A DNA stretch of 64,000 bases from an uncultured Opitutaceae bacterium (GTDB lineage: Bacteria; Verrucomicrobiota; Verrucomicrobiia; Opitutales; Opitutaceae), in the NCBI GenBank assembly GCA_951813085.1, contig OX638348.1:3357627-3421626 (forward strand), in the 5' to 3' direction. Position 1 is the first letter of the stretch; the number at the start of each line of letters is the position of its first letter. Under the pieces are notes generated by a model. The model had not been told where the DNA came from, did not search any database, and saw nothing but the letters and a program-made list of their open reading frames with translations. The position numbers were made by a program, and so were the translations under genes. This document shows positions 1-8,647 of the stretch, piece after piece.

Positions 1-1240
1 TGAGATTATAGTCCACCCAAAGCCCACCCATGGTGTAGTGAACCGCTGGATATATTCGCATCGGTTGCTGGTACGCGCGCTCTCCGGTAATTTCGTGGTA
101 GATATCGAACAAGTTCCCATACCGCTCCCTGATCGCGCTTTCTCCCAATCGAGCAATCGCATCCTTAAAATCTAGATACACGCCTAGGCCCGTCTCTCCC
201 ACACCACGACCTTCATCGCAGGCTTCCTTGGCCGCCCTCGACGATATATCGCGAGGAGCCAAATTGCCAAAGCTCGGATATTTCCGCTCAAGATAGTAGT
301 CGCGCTCATCTTCCGGAATTTGATCCGCGGGGCGATTGTCCCCTTTCTTCTTCGGAGCCCAGATTCGGCCATCGTTCCGGAGAGACTCGGACATCAAGGT
401 CAGCTTCGATTGATATTCGCCAGAAACGGGGATGCAGGTCGGATGGATTTGCGTATAGCAAGGATTTGCGAATGCCGCGCCTTTTCGGTGGGCCCTCCAT
501 GCTGCCGTGACATTGGAATTCAAGGCGTTCGTGGATAGATAAAAGACATTGCCGTATCCACCGGTCGCCAGCACCACAGCGTGAGCGGAATGACGCTCGA
601 TCGCCCCTGTGATTACATTACGCGTAATAATTCCTCGAGCATGCCCGTCGATCAAGACGAGCTCGAGCATCTCATGGTTCGCGTTCATCCGGACGTTCCC
701 CAGCCCGACTTGACGGCTCAGGCCTGAATAAGCGCCAAGTAGCAACTGCTGCCCCGTTTGTCCACGGGCGTAAAACGTGCGGGACACCTGGGCTCCTCCA
801 AACGAGCGATTTGCGAGCAGGCCTCCATATTCGCGAGCGAAAGGTACGCCGAGAGCGACGCATTGATCGATAATATTCGCGCTTACCTGAGCCAACCGAT
901 ATACATTCGCTTCTCTCGACCGAAAATCGCCCCCCTTGACTGTGTCATAGAAAAGTCGGTACACGCTGTCTCCATCATTCTGATAGTTCTTGGCGGCATT
1001 GATTCCTCCCTGAGCGGCTATGGAATGGGCACGGCGCGGGCTGTCATGAAACGTGAATGCATTTACGGAGTAGCCCAACTCGGCCAGCGTCGCAGCGGCA
1101 GACGCGCCCGCGAGGCCGGTACCGACTACGATTACTTCGTACTTCCGCTTGTTGGCCGGGTTAACAAGTTTCCCATCCATTACATGCTTATCCCACTTTT
1201 TCTCTAGCGGGCCGGAAGGAATTTTTGAGTCGAGTATCAT
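1..1240 (-). CDS. sdhA: Succinate dehydrogenase/fumarate reductase flavoprotein subunit, N-terminal part
   Basis: Catalytic FAD subunit of complex II, which oxidises succinate to fumarate at the cytoplasmic membrane. I translated the minus strand from the window edge and found an uninterrupted frame of about 413 residues. It has the N-terminal Rossmann motif VVGTGLAGA, the [13 protein letters not shown] segment that carries the FAD-linked histidine, the substrate-site HPTCIP and [11 protein letters not shown] motifs, and it leaves the window at [13 protein letters not shown]. The ATG at 1238-1240 lies 14 bp after the sdhC stop, so sdhC and sdhA are co-transcribed; sdhB is expected beyond the window. 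The sequence type ([20 protein letters not shown] start) is that of the Bacteroidetes/Verrucomicrobia/epsilon-type enzymes. The C-terminus is missing only because of the window edge. Confidence 0.96.
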   Translation of the reverse strand, partial: MILDSKIPSGPLEKKWDKHVMDGKLVNPANKRKYEVIVVGTGLAGASAAATLAELGYSVNAFTFHDSPRRAHSIAAQGGINAAKNYQNDGDSVYRLFYDTVKGGDFRSREANVYRLAQVSANIIDQCVALGVPFAREYGGLLANRSFGGAQVSRTFYARGQTGQQLLLGAYSGLSRQVGLGNVRMNANHEMLELVLIDGHARGIITRNVITGAIERHSAHAVVLATGGYGNVFYLSTNALNSNVTAAWRAHRKGAAFANPCYTQIHPTCIPVSGEYQSKLTLMSESLRNDGRIWAPKKKGDNRPADQIPEDERDYYLERKYPSFGNLAPRDISSRAAKEACDEGRGVGETGLGVYLDFKDAIARLGESAIRERYGNLFDIYHEITGERAYQQPMRIYPAVHYTMGGLWVDYNL

Positions 1241-1254
1241 CTAGAGGGAATGGG

Positions 1255-2058
1255 TTAGGATTGATTCTCTTCGGAATGGGCTCCTGTCTCAGCAAGAGCT
1301 TCCGCGTTTCGGGCGCCGCAAACCTCGCAATCCGTGCGACAGGCAAATCCAACAGCCTGAGGATTCTGGATACGGACCTGGCCCGTCATGGCCGCCAGCA
1401 CGATAGCGGCATTGCCGATAAAATAGAGAATGCAAACCACCCATACGGTTCGTTCCAAGAAATGGGCCCACGTACGTGTCTTCAGTCCCACCGATTGGAA
1501 CATGCTAACAAGGCCATGGCTCAAGTGCCAGCTTAGCAGCCCCACGGAAACGAGGTAGAAAATTGCGATGAGCGGCTCCTGAAACCCGAGTATCATCATC
1601 GAATGCACGTCGCGCACCGGCGTTCCGTCCACAAGCACAGTCATCGGATAGGCCTCTGGCCCATGGGTCACTCTGACAGTGAAATGCAATAGGTGATAAA
1701 CGATGAAAAGAAAGACGATCACGCCCGTCCATCGCATGTATCGAGACGCTAGCGTCGCTCTCAAGGTAACTTGCTGGCGATAGCCAGTCTTTCGCGCCTG
1801 CCGGTTTTCGATCGTAAGCTGCGCCGCGAGCCAAACATGGACGACCAGGGTCGTGAGGAGAAAGAGCCGAATCGCCCAAAGCGCCGATCCTAGCGACTCG
1901 AGAAAGTGGGCGTATGAGTTGATCTTGTCCGGGTTCGAGAAAATTTGCAGGTTCCCGGTCAGGTGGCCAATTACGAATCCGAACAAGATGAAGCCGGAGA
2001 CTGCCATCGTGACTTTCTTGCCGACCGACGACCTAAAGAGAACGTGTAGGATATTCAT
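1255..2058 (-). CDS. sdhC: Succinate dehydrogenase cytochrome b subunit (type B, single anchor)
   Basis: Di-haem membrane anchor of complex II that passes electrons from SdhA/SdhB to menaquinone. The protein has 267 residues with five predicted membrane helices (about 18-35, 60-80, 110-128, 160-178, 205-225). Candidate haem-ligand histidines are at 32, 122 and 178/181, as in the b558 family. First gene of the sdhCA(B) operon; sdhA follows after 14 bp. Unusual: after the last helix there is a hydrophilic tail of about 38 residues containing C240-x3-C244-x2-C247, which I do not know from characterised SdhC proteins. The 2059-2262 gap upstream should contain the operon promoter, but I could not pick a convincing -35/-10 pair. 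Confidence 0.94.
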   Translation of the reverse strand: MNILHVLFRSSVGKKVTMAVSGFILFGFVIGHLTGNLQIFSNPDKINSYAHFLESLGSALWAIRLFLLTTLVVHVWLAAQLTIENRQARKTGYRQQVTLRATLASRYMRWTGVIVFLFIVYHLLHFTVRVTHGPEAYPMTVLVDGTPVRDVHSMMILGFQEPLIAIFYLVSVGLLSWHLSHGLVSMFQSVGLKTRTWAHFLERTVWVVCILYFIGNAAIVLAAMTGQVRIQNPQAVGFACRTDCEVCGARNAEALAETGAHSEENQS

Positions 2059-2262
2059 CGAATAGTCGTTTTAGTAAAAAGCGTTCTGCAACAATAGGTA
2101 GCGAAAGTTTCAAGAACGCCCGTATGAGTGTGTCGGACGTTAATCCGAGGGGCTGACAGGTCAATGCGTATTGCGCTCAACCATCAATCCAAACGCTAAA
2201 GATAAGCCCTTCCGATATCGCTTATAAGTCAATGTTACCTAGGCGCTGAGCAAAAGGGGTCG

Positions 2263-2859
2263 CTAGTCTCTCTTGCGGGCTTGGATCTTCTGCCAAGCAG
2301 GATAGAAAAGCAGGAGCGCATTCAGCACCAGCGAGTGGAATATCTCCCCTCTTTGAGCCATCGCGTACACCTCTTCTATTGGGAAAGCCTTTGTCTCGAT
2401 TTCCTCATGCTCGTCCCAATCCAATTCCGCAGTCTTTTCAACTTTCTCAGCAAGGGCGATATGGCATGTATTGCTCTGTATCGCAGGGTTGGGTCGAATC
2501 GACCCAAGAAGGGTCGCCTTCGCAGCTGTATATCCCGTCTCTTCCCTCAACTCCCTCAAGCCAGCGGCGATCGGGTCCTCGCCACTTTCCATGACGCCAC
2601 CGGGGATTTCCCAGGAATTTCGCTTAATCCCAAAGCGAAACTGATTTACCAGAATCATTCTATAGTCCGCTGTAATCGGGACTATATTGACCCAATCGCG
2701 CGTTCTTATGACATAAAAGTCGCTTTCCGTCTCGCGAGCCGGATGCCGGAATCGCTTGGAGACAACGTCGAAGATACGGCAGTCCGCGACTACGCTATGA
2801 TCGAGCTCATCCCAGTGAGGGATTCCTTCTTTTTTTCCTGACGGCGACGATTCTGACAT
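2263..2859 (-). CDS. NUDIX hydrolase, ADP-ribose pyrophosphatase-like
   Basis: Hydrolyses a nucleoside diphosphate linked to another moiety; ADP-ribose is a likely substrate from overall similarity. The protein has 198 residues and a complete NUDIX box around residues 88-110: G-V-M-E-S-G-E-D, then RELREETGY, with the metal-binding REEXXEE-type glutamates intact. The N-terminal DCRIFDVVSKRF...VIRTRDWVNIVPIT segment is the usual beta-rich half of the ADPRase/GDP-mannose pyrophosphatase subgroup. It is a single gene with about 200 bp free on the sdh side and 68 bp to the LysM gene. The exact substrate cannot be read from the sequence. Confidence 0.9.
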   Translation of the reverse strand: MSESSPSGKKEGIPHWDELDHSVVADCRIFDVVSKRFRHPARETESDFYVIRTRDWVNIVPITADYRMILVNQFRFGIKRNSWEIPGGVMESGEDPIAAGLRELREETGYTAAKATLLGSIRPNPAIQSNTCHIALAEKVEKTAELDWDEHEEIETKAFPIEEVYAMAQRGEIFHSLVLNALLLFYPAWQKIQARKRD

Positions 2860-2927
2860 GAGCGCGGTTTGGCAACGAATGTTTCCAAATGAGGAAGGGC
2901 TCCGGGTTCAAGTCGCCCTTGGAAACC

Positions 2928-3536
2928 TCAGTTTCCGTTTGGAATCACGATCTCCTGCCCAATTCGCAAGCGCCGCGGGTCCACGCCCGGATTGGCGTCA
3001 ATCAGGTCGTTCACCCCTACCTTGTAATGAGCCGCAAGCTTTCCATAGGTATCTCCCGAAGCGATCGTATGGGTCTTGCTGCCCGAGGAAGATGTCGTCG
3101 TCTCGCCTTTGCCGGTTGAGCTAGATCCTGCGCTCGAAGTGGCAGCAGGCGCGGGCCTCAAGCCGCTCTTCTCAAGCGCCTCCACCTTCTTTAGGGCGGT
3201 ACCCGCCTGAATCGCCAAGGACCGCATGTTCTTCTTCACGTCGGAAACATCCTTTTGAACATCGCTAGTCACCTTGCTCAGGCTTGACTCAATGGAGGTG
3301 ATCTTCCCTGCCGCTTTTCGAAGCGTTTCAGAGTTCGATTGAACCGTAGACTCCAGGTTCGAGACCGATTCGGTCGCCCCGGACACTTCAGCGAGCCGCG
3401 CTTCCAAAGCGCTCGCTTTCGAGAAGCCTAACCACCCCAAGATGACCCCAGTGAAAGCGATAATGACGGCCGCGATCCCAATAAATAGGGGCGTTTTTGA
3501 AGAAGCGTCCAGATCGGCGGAAGATAGGTTGTCCAT
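2928..3536 (-). CDS. Membrane-anchored coiled-coil protein with C-terminal LysM domain
   Basis: A 202-residue cell-envelope protein of unknown precise role. Residues about 16-38 form one membrane helix after a short cytoplasmic N-terminus. Residues 45-125 are heptad-rich (repeated LESTVQ, IESSLSKV, VSDVKKN) and should form a coiled coil. A Ser/Thr/Gly linker follows (about 130-155), then one LysM module (about 156-199: HTIASGDTYGKLAAHYKV ... LRIGQEIVIP), a peptidoglycan or glycan-binding fold. The topology suggests a helix in the inner membrane with the LysM reaching the wall. Its promoter should lie in 3537-3699. Confidence 0.85.
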   Translation of the reverse strand: MDNLSSADLDASSKTPLFIGIAAVIIAFTGVILGWLGFSKASALEARLAEVSGATESVSNLESTVQSNSETLRKAAGKITSIESSLSKVTSDVQKDVSDVKKNMRSLAIQAGTALKKVEALEKSGLRPAPAATSSAGSSSTGKGETTTSSSGSKTHTIASGDTYGKLAAHYKVGVNDLIDANPGVDPRRLRIGQEIVIPNGN

Positions 3537-3699
3537 ATCAGTGATAGCAGAGAGTTACTGTAAAATTGTTTCGGGCCTATTCGACCGAACTTGCGCATCA
3601 GGAGGCGCGTCTTTCTATAGTTGTTCTTCCAATGGCCGCGGATTTCAAGATATTCTTGACAGCAATCCCAATTCGACGTCTTTTGACCCCTCTTTTTTT

Positions 3700-3776
3700 C
3701 GGGGCGTAGCTTAGCCTGGTAGAGCGCCTGGTTTGGGACCAGGAGGTCAAAGGTTCGAATCCTTTCGCCCCGACCA
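3700..3776 (+). tRNA. tRNA-Pro(UGG)
   Basis: A full cloverleaf can be drawn by hand: acceptor CGGGGCG/CGCCCCG, D-arm with AGCCTGGTAGAGC, anticodon stem CCTGG/CCAGG with loop TTTGGGA (anticodon TGG at 3734-3736), T-loop GGTTCGAATCC, discriminator A and encoded CCA at 3774-3776. The size is 77 nt. A short hairpin (TTTCCA gcag TGGAAA, 3779-3794) follows directly and might help 3'-end formation, but it has no T-tract. Confidence 0.97.
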
Positions 3777-4077
3777 TTTTTCCAGCAGTGGAAAGATGGG
3801 CATTGATAGAAAACCCATCGATTCTGGAGCCGTCCTCCGCGAATGGACGAGAACCGAAAAAAGGTTCGACGAGGCAACCGCAGATGGGGCATACGAAGCA
3901 TAGGGCCGCCTGACTTCAAATGAAGTGAGAACCAAACCTTCCCCAAAGTACTTTATCGTCCGGAGCGAGAAGCCCATCCAACCGAAAGGAGCGCGAGCGC
4001 TTTTCGCGCGCAAAACATTGCTTCCTGTCACCGCTTGCAAAAGTATACGGATTCGTTGTTTCCTCTAGACTGACCGC
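3777..4077. other. Intergenic region between tRNA-Pro and the HDOD gene
   Basis: No believable gene in about 300 bp; the open frames here are read-through of the reverse complement of the tRNA. Three small symmetrical elements are visible: a hairpin at 3779-3794, a palindrome ACTTCA-AA-TGAAGT at 3913-3926, and a GC-rich hairpin GCGCGA/TCGCGC at 3991-4009. None is a convincing terminator. The promoter of the downstream HDOD gene should be in the last 100 bp. Confidence 0.5.
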
Positions 4078-4428
4078 ATGTCAAACGAAGATACTCAGAT
4101 ATCCATTCCTCTTTTGCTCGAGTTTTCCTCTCAACTACCGACGACGCCGCGCATTTTCGCCAGGTTGTCCAAGCTCATCGAAAACGAAGACACGGGACTC
4201 GACTACGTTGCCTCGATCGTCAAGATGGATCCCAGCTTGGCCGCGCACATCCTTCGCGTGACAAACAGCGCCTATTACGGCAGCGCTATCAAGCTCAACG
4301 ACATTGAATCGGCAATCGCGCGGATCGGCTTCAACGAAGTCCACAAAGTGCTCAGCGTGGTGATCGTGCACGACTCATTTTACCAGGCGCTCCCCTGGTT
4401 GGGACCCCGCGAACTAGCCCACTTTTGA
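4078..4428 (+). pseudogene. HDOD-domain protein, 3' end lost at an IS remnant
   Basis: HDOD proteins are non-enzymatic relatives of HD phosphohydrolases used in signalling. The first about 105 residues match the family: LPTTPRIFARLSKLIENED, then DYVASIVKMDPSLAAHILRVTNSAYYG and IESAIARIGFNEVHKVL, the normal helical core start. The usual protein is about 270-300 residues; here only 116 codons remain before the frame runs into GC-rich IS DNA (about 4395-4430) and stops. The remaining HDOD sequence is not found beyond the IS remnant, so the missing part was deleted rather than just displaced. The gene is almost certainly non-functional. Confidence 0.85.
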
Positions 4429-5414
4429 TGAGGTGATTTTCGTCGATCAACGAAAGGACATCATCGATGAAAAAGACAAGACGCGCGACCGAGCAGATAA
4501 TCCGCATACTGAGGGAGGCCGACACGGGGCTTCGGACCGAGGGGATCTGCCGCAGGCGCAGCATCAGCTCGCAGAGCTTCTATCGCTGGAAGAGCAAGTA
4601 CGGAGGCATGGATCTGAAGGAGGCTCAGCGCCTCCGCGACCTGGAGAAGGAGAACTCCGAGCCCAAGAAGCTGCTTGCCGACCAGCTGCTCAAGACCAAG
4701 GCCCTGGAGATCGCGCTGGAAAAAACCTCTGAGCCCGGAGCGCCGGCGCGGGGTTGCGGCGAAGGTCCAGTCCGCGCTGTCGCGTTCCGGGAGAGCCGTT
4801 TGCCGGTGGCTGGGGATCAGCCGCTCGACGCTCCGCTATCGCCCAAGCCCGAGGGGAAGCGCTTGCTGGAGCCGGAGATCGTCCGCCTTCCGGGGGAGCA
4901 TCCGACGCTTGGATACAAGAAGATCTCGGCAAAGCTGAGGTCGCTTGGCTACCGCGCGAACAAGAGGCTGGTCCAGCGCGTCCGCCGGGAGGAGGGGCTG
5001 CAGGTTCCGCCTCGCCGCCCTCGCAGGCGGCGGCAGGGGCTCTGCGCGGGCCTTCCGCGGAAGGCGCTTCGCCGCAACCGCGTCCGGGCCTGGGGCCTCG
5101 TCTCGGACTACGCCCAGCGGGGAGGCAAGCTGCGGGCCTTCGACCTGATAGACGAATGCGCTCGCCAGCGCCATTGCATCCATGCCGACCGGGCGATCAA
5201 GGCCTCCGACGCGCTGGCCCTGCTGCAGGAGGCGATCCGCGAGCATGGGGCTCCCGAATGCATCCGCTCGGGCAACGGGCCCGAGCTCATCGCCAAGGCC
5301 ATCCAAGGCTGGCTTGCCGAGAACGGGATCAAGGCTCTATGCATCGATCCGGGCCGCCCTTGGCGGAACGGATACGCCGAAAGCTTCAACGGCCGCTTCC
5401 GCGCTGCTACCTAA
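4429..5414 (+). mobile_element. Decayed IS3-family (IS407-like) insertion sequence remnant
   Basis: The segment is visibly richer in G+C than its flanks and encodes pieces of an IS3-type OrfA/OrfB. No terminal inverted repeats or target duplication could be found. The right end is missing: the transposase breaks off after ESFNGRFR, some 40-50 residues before the usual C-terminus, and sequence next to the sensor-kinase gene follows. The left boundary lies somewhere in 4395-4450. The element therefore probably inserted in the HDOD gene and later lost its right end together with the HDOD 3' part. Confidence 0.75.
4467..5414 (+). pseudogene. IS3-family transposase, frameshifted and catalytically dead
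   Basis: OrfA is recognisable from 4467 (TEQIIRILREADTG, YRWKSKYGGMD, LRDLEKENSE...LKTKALE: a helix-turn-helix followed by a leucine-zipper segment). The start of OrfB (RGVAAKVQSALSRSGRAVCRWLGISRSTLRYRP) is in another frame (4675-4850). The HTH_21 and integrase core return to the first frame (HPTLGYKKISAKLRSLGY ... GNGPELIAKAIQGWLAENGIK ... NGYAESFNGRFR). Of the DDE triad, the first Asp (normal WxxDFVSD) is read as Gly in RAWGLVSD and the second (normal SDNGPE) as Gly in SGNGPE; only the Glu survives. Frameshifts, two lost catalytic residues and a missing end show an old, inactive copy. Confidence 0.85.
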
Positions 5415-5476
5415 GGCAGGAGCAATCCAGCGATTGACCAGGCAAATTCTCAACGCTTCTTCGCGCATTCGCCTGA

Positions 5477-6901
5477 TTAGCGCTCAAACCCAATCGTCAC
5501 TTTTAGCCCTGGATCTCCATCAGATAGAGATACCTCGCCCCCGTGAGCGTCCGCGATCGCCTTGACGATACTCAAGCCGAGACCATTACCCTCGGAACTC
5601 CGACTCGATTGACCACGGTAAAACTTTTCGAACACCCGAAGCTTTTGAGCATCCGGAATGCCCTGCCCCGAATCTGTCACTCGCGCAACCACAACCCCTC
5701 TATCCAGATACGTTTCCACATGAACCTTTCCTTTTTCAGGAACGTATTTCAGCGCATTTTCCAGCAAATTAGAGAGCATCTGCTCCAGCAATTGACGATC
5801 TCCTTCGATGGATACAGGACTCAAATCGCACGTTAGGATCAAGCCCTTCTCCTCGAATACCGATATATAGAAATCGACGAGACCACTTACAACGTCATCA
5901 AGCGCTACCGAGTCCTTTTTGTTGAGCGGTTTTCCAGATTCGAGAAGGGCGATTTGGATCAATGCATTGAAGATCTTCTGCATTCGCTCGATCTCTACCA
6001 AAATTTCCTTGGCCCGTTCGTTCAACTCGTCCTTTTGACCCTGTTGCAAGGACTCAACCTTAGTTCGAATTCGCGCCAATGGTGTCTTCAAGTCATGGGC
6101 AATATTCGCTGCCGAAAGTTGCATCGCCATAAACGAGCGTTCAATACGATCGAGCATATCGTTCAATGCGGGAGCTAGCCGCTCCGGATCATAGGTCCCT
6201 CCTTCGGATTCAATTCGCTTTGACAAATTCCCTGTATTGATGATCGAGTGACAGGTGGAGAGAATTGTATCCACCCTTTGATACGCGGATCGAATCATTC
6301 CGAGCCCCATAATCCCTCCGGCCGCGAAAAGAGCTACGATCAATCCAATCAAGGCAGCATTCGCAATGCGAATATCTTCGATGAAATTGAGGTCTCTACC
6401 CAGAGCGAGAAGCGAGCCATCCGGCAATTCCAGGTTTCTAACCAGAAGATCGAAATCCGGATTGATGCGCCAACGGAAATACTCCCACGTGGGAAACTCG
6501 CCCCCTCGGTCTCTAGGCAGGTCATCCAATTTGACGAAGTCATCGAAGCGCGAATCTATATTTTCGACATCCCAGGCAGGAAAATTCGCAAAGAGGGTTT
6601 CGCCTTCGTTTGATTCGATTCGATAGAATCGATTCGATTCGAAGTCCTTAGCCCCTAGAACATTCCTCTCCAACAGGTCACGGCAATGCTGAGCCGTCGC
6701 TTCGATCCCTTCGGTTCGCACGATCATCTCTAAGGCCATCATCTCGGAATCAATCTCTTGGCCAAGTCGAGCCAGGGAGTCATTCCAGTCGACAAGCTGA
6801 GTATTCATATATCCAAATACCAATGACAACCCGAACAAGATGATGTATATTAGCGTGAACCGCCCTCTGGGCTTCGCAAGAGTTAGGAACGGCGCCTTCA
6901 T
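5477..6901 (-). CDS. Two-component sensor histidine kinase (HAMP-HisKA-HATPase)
   Basis: Inner-membrane sensor kinase of 474 residues. Membrane helices at about 15-36 and 180-204 bracket a 140-residue periplasmic sensor. A HAMP linker follows (about 205-257), then HisKA with the phospho-acceptor His269 in AANIAHDLKTPLARIR. The HATPase domain has N-box LLENALKYV, G1 DSGQGIP, F-box FEKFYRG and G2 GNGLGLSIVKAIADAHGG. Its ATG overlaps the TGA of the upstream response regulator by four bases, so the two are translationally coupled. It resembles the QseC/PhoQ-like class that pairs with OmpR-type regulators. The stimulus is unknown; the divergent MipA-type porin-like gene may be a target. Confidence 0.93.
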   Translation of the reverse strand: MKAPFLTLAKPRGRFTLIYIILFGLSLVFGYMNTQLVDWNDSLARLGQEIDSEMMALEMIVRTEGIEATAQHCRDLLERNVLGAKDFESNRFYRIESNEGETLFANFPAWDVENIDSRFDDFVKLDDLPRDRGGEFPTWEYFRWRINPDFDLLVRNLELPDGSLLALGRDLNFIEDIRIANAALIGLIVALFAAGGIMGLGMIRSAYQRVDTILSTCHSIINTGNLSKRIESEGGTYDPERLAPALNDMLDRIERSFMAMQLSAANIAHDLKTPLARIRTKVESLQQGQKDELNERAKEILVEIERMQKIFNALIQIALLESGKPLNKKDSVALDDVVSGLVDFYISVFEEKGLILTCDLSPVSIEGDRQLLEQMLSNLLENALKYVPEKGKVHVETYLDRGVVVARVTDSGQGIPDAQKLRVFEKFYRGQSSRSSEGNGLGLSIVKAIADAHGGEVSLSDGDPGLKVTIGFER

Positions 6902-7578
6902 GCGTTTCCAAGCCGATAGCCTACACCTCGAATAGTGTGCAACAAGGGATTGGCGTATCCTCTGTCGATTTTTGATCGTAGGCGGCTAATATGAACATCG
7001 ATGACATTGGTCTGCGGATCGAAATGGTATTGCCAGACCTTCTCTAAAAGCATTGTTCGCGTAACCACCTCGTTCTTGTGGCGAGCTAGAAACTCCAGAA
7101 GCGCAAACTCCTTCGCTTTCAATTCAATGCAATCGCCTGCACGCGTAACGCGCCGCTTCATCAAGTCGATCTCAAGATCTTCAACGGTCAATTGCGTAGG
7201 CATATCTTCTCAGGTCCAATTGGACCGTTTTGAAAGCGCCATCAACCGAGCCTGAAGCTCCGAAAACGCAAAGGGCTTAGCCAGGTAGTCATCTCCTCCC
7301 GCATTGAGTCCCTCCACTCTCTGCTCAACCTGCTCCAAGGCGCTCAGGATAAGAACCGGAGTCTGATCATCGCAGCTACGAATCGCTTTCAGGACCTTTA
7401 TGCCGTTCACCTCCGGAAGCATCCTATCGAGCACGATGACATCGTACTGCTGATTCATTGCCAAGAACAGCCCGTCCTTTCCGTTGCTTGCCGTATCAAT
7501 CGTCCAACCCAATTCCTGGAGCCCGTTTTCAACGTACTCAAGTACCTCCTGGTCATCTTCTACGGCTAGAACTTTCAT
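6898..7578 (-). pseudogene. OmpR-family response regulator split by an in-frame TGA
   Basis: The receiver half (7210-7578, start MKVLAVEDD) has the acidic pair EDD, phospho-Asp in VLDRMLP, and the conserved Lys in LAKPF. The winged-helix half (6898-7203: TVEDLEIDLMKRRV, LKAKEFALLEFLARHKNEVVTR, VIDVHISRLRSKID, TIRGVGYRLG) is complete. Both are in the same frame, separated only by TGA at 7210-7212 and two codons before an ATG at 7201-7203. The total of 227 codons is the normal OmpR/PhoB length, so one nonsense change (CGA to TGA would suffice) divides an otherwise perfect gene. The DNA-binding half could still be made by re-initiation (TGA-GAAGAT-ATG), giving two proteins. I annotate it as interrupted; sequence error is possible. 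Confidence 0.85.
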
Positions 7579-7753
7579 GGCTTGGAAACCGCTTTCCCAA
7601 TCCCCCATTCGTACCCGATCGAGCCCGCCAGACAAGCGTTTTTGCATTAATTATATTTAATGTTCCAGAAACCAGAGCGCAATGCTGTCACTGCTAGAAT
7701 AGATGCTCACGATAATTACTCTGTTTGTATTCAACATTTAACTAAATCTATAA

Positions 7754-8593
7754 ATGAGAACAAGATTCAAATTTCACTGTCACCGAACGCTGGGCGCTGT
7801 CGCAATCATAGGATTCGCTCCTTTAGTCGTCGCCCAAACCGATCTTCACCCCTTGCATCCCGCATACGTTGACGAGATGGAATCCGGAAGCTGGTCGTTC
7901 GATACGATTGTTGGAATCGAGCAAGAACCCACCTACGCAGGATCAAAGAACTACGAGACGGAGCTAGACGGCAATGTTCGAGCCACCTACAAGGATGCCC
8001 GAGGAAGCCGCTATGAGCTTTCCATTGGCGAAATTCGCAGTACCTTCGACCTGAATGATTGCTGGACGTTTCAACTCAAGCTGGAATACGAGGAGTCTCG
8101 CGATGCCGAAGAAGAGCCGATCCTCGCTCCACTAAAGCCCGTCGACAGCACGCTTGAAGCGGAACTTATCTTCGCGTATCGCAGGGGCAAGAACTACTAC
8201 TTTTTCGACTTTCAACCAGATATATTGGGCAAAGGGAAAGGTCTCGTGTACTTCCTGGGGGCCGATAAAAGCTTGATTTGGCCTGACACACCTTGGAGGG
8301 CCGATCTGAGATTCGACGTCAGTTTTGGCGACGACGAGCATATGATGACTGAATTCGGTATCAGCCCTATGGATTCATTGGCCTCAGGCTACGATCCGTA
8401 CAATCCGGGCGGGGGCCTCAAATCGACTACCGCCAGCATTCTTGGGCAACGGACGATCAACGACCGCTGGAGCGCAATCGCAGGGTTGGAAGTTGAACAT
8501 TACTTCAGCAAAGCCTCCGATAGTCCATTGATTCGCGACTTCGGCTCCCGTTCAACATATGAGCTGAGCCTAGACGCAATGTTTCGGTTCTAG
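7754..8593 (+). CDS. MipA/OmpV-family outer-membrane protein
   Basis: A 279-residue outer-membrane beta-barrel. The N-terminal signal peptide ends near VVAQ (about residue 28). Alternating beta strands follow (WSFDTIVGIEQEPTYAGSKNYETE; RYELSIGEIRSTFDL; WRADLRFDVSFGDDEHM), with the family features of GITPxxS-like (here FGISPMDS), a long LxQRTINDRWSAIAGLEVEHYFSKASDSPLI segment, and a C-terminal aromatic residue (MFRF) for barrel insertion. It is divergent from the response regulator/kinase pair with 175 bp between; that gap holds an inverted repeat CATTAA-ttatat-TTAATG around 7645-7662. MipA/OmpV genes are often controlled by adjacent two-component systems, which fits here by inference. Confidence 0.85.
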   Translation: MRTRFKFHCHRTLGAVAIIGFAPLVVAQTDLHPLHPAYVDEMESGSWSFDTIVGIEQEPTYAGSKNYETELDGNVRATYKDARGSRYELSIGEIRSTFDLNDCWTFQLKLEYEESRDAEEEPILAPLKPVDSTLEAELIFAYRRGKNYYFFDFQPDILGKGKGLVYFLGADKSLIWPDTPWRADLRFDVSFGDDEHMMTEFGISPMDSLASGYDPYNPGGGLKSTTASILGQRTINDRWSAIAGLEVEHYFSKASDSPLIRDFGSRSTYELSLDAMFRF

Positions 8594-8647
8594 GGAAGAA
8601 GCGCGGGTTCGCAGTAAGGCCCAAGCCTTTATACAGCCTCTTGCTGG

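Noticed and set aside
3428..3946. A 172-codon minus-strand frame running over tRNA-Pro, containing RIRTFDLLVPNQALYQAKL
   Set aside because: This is the well-known artefact of translating the reverse complement of a tRNA-Pro gene; the real minus-strand gene here is the LysM protein ending its start at 3536.
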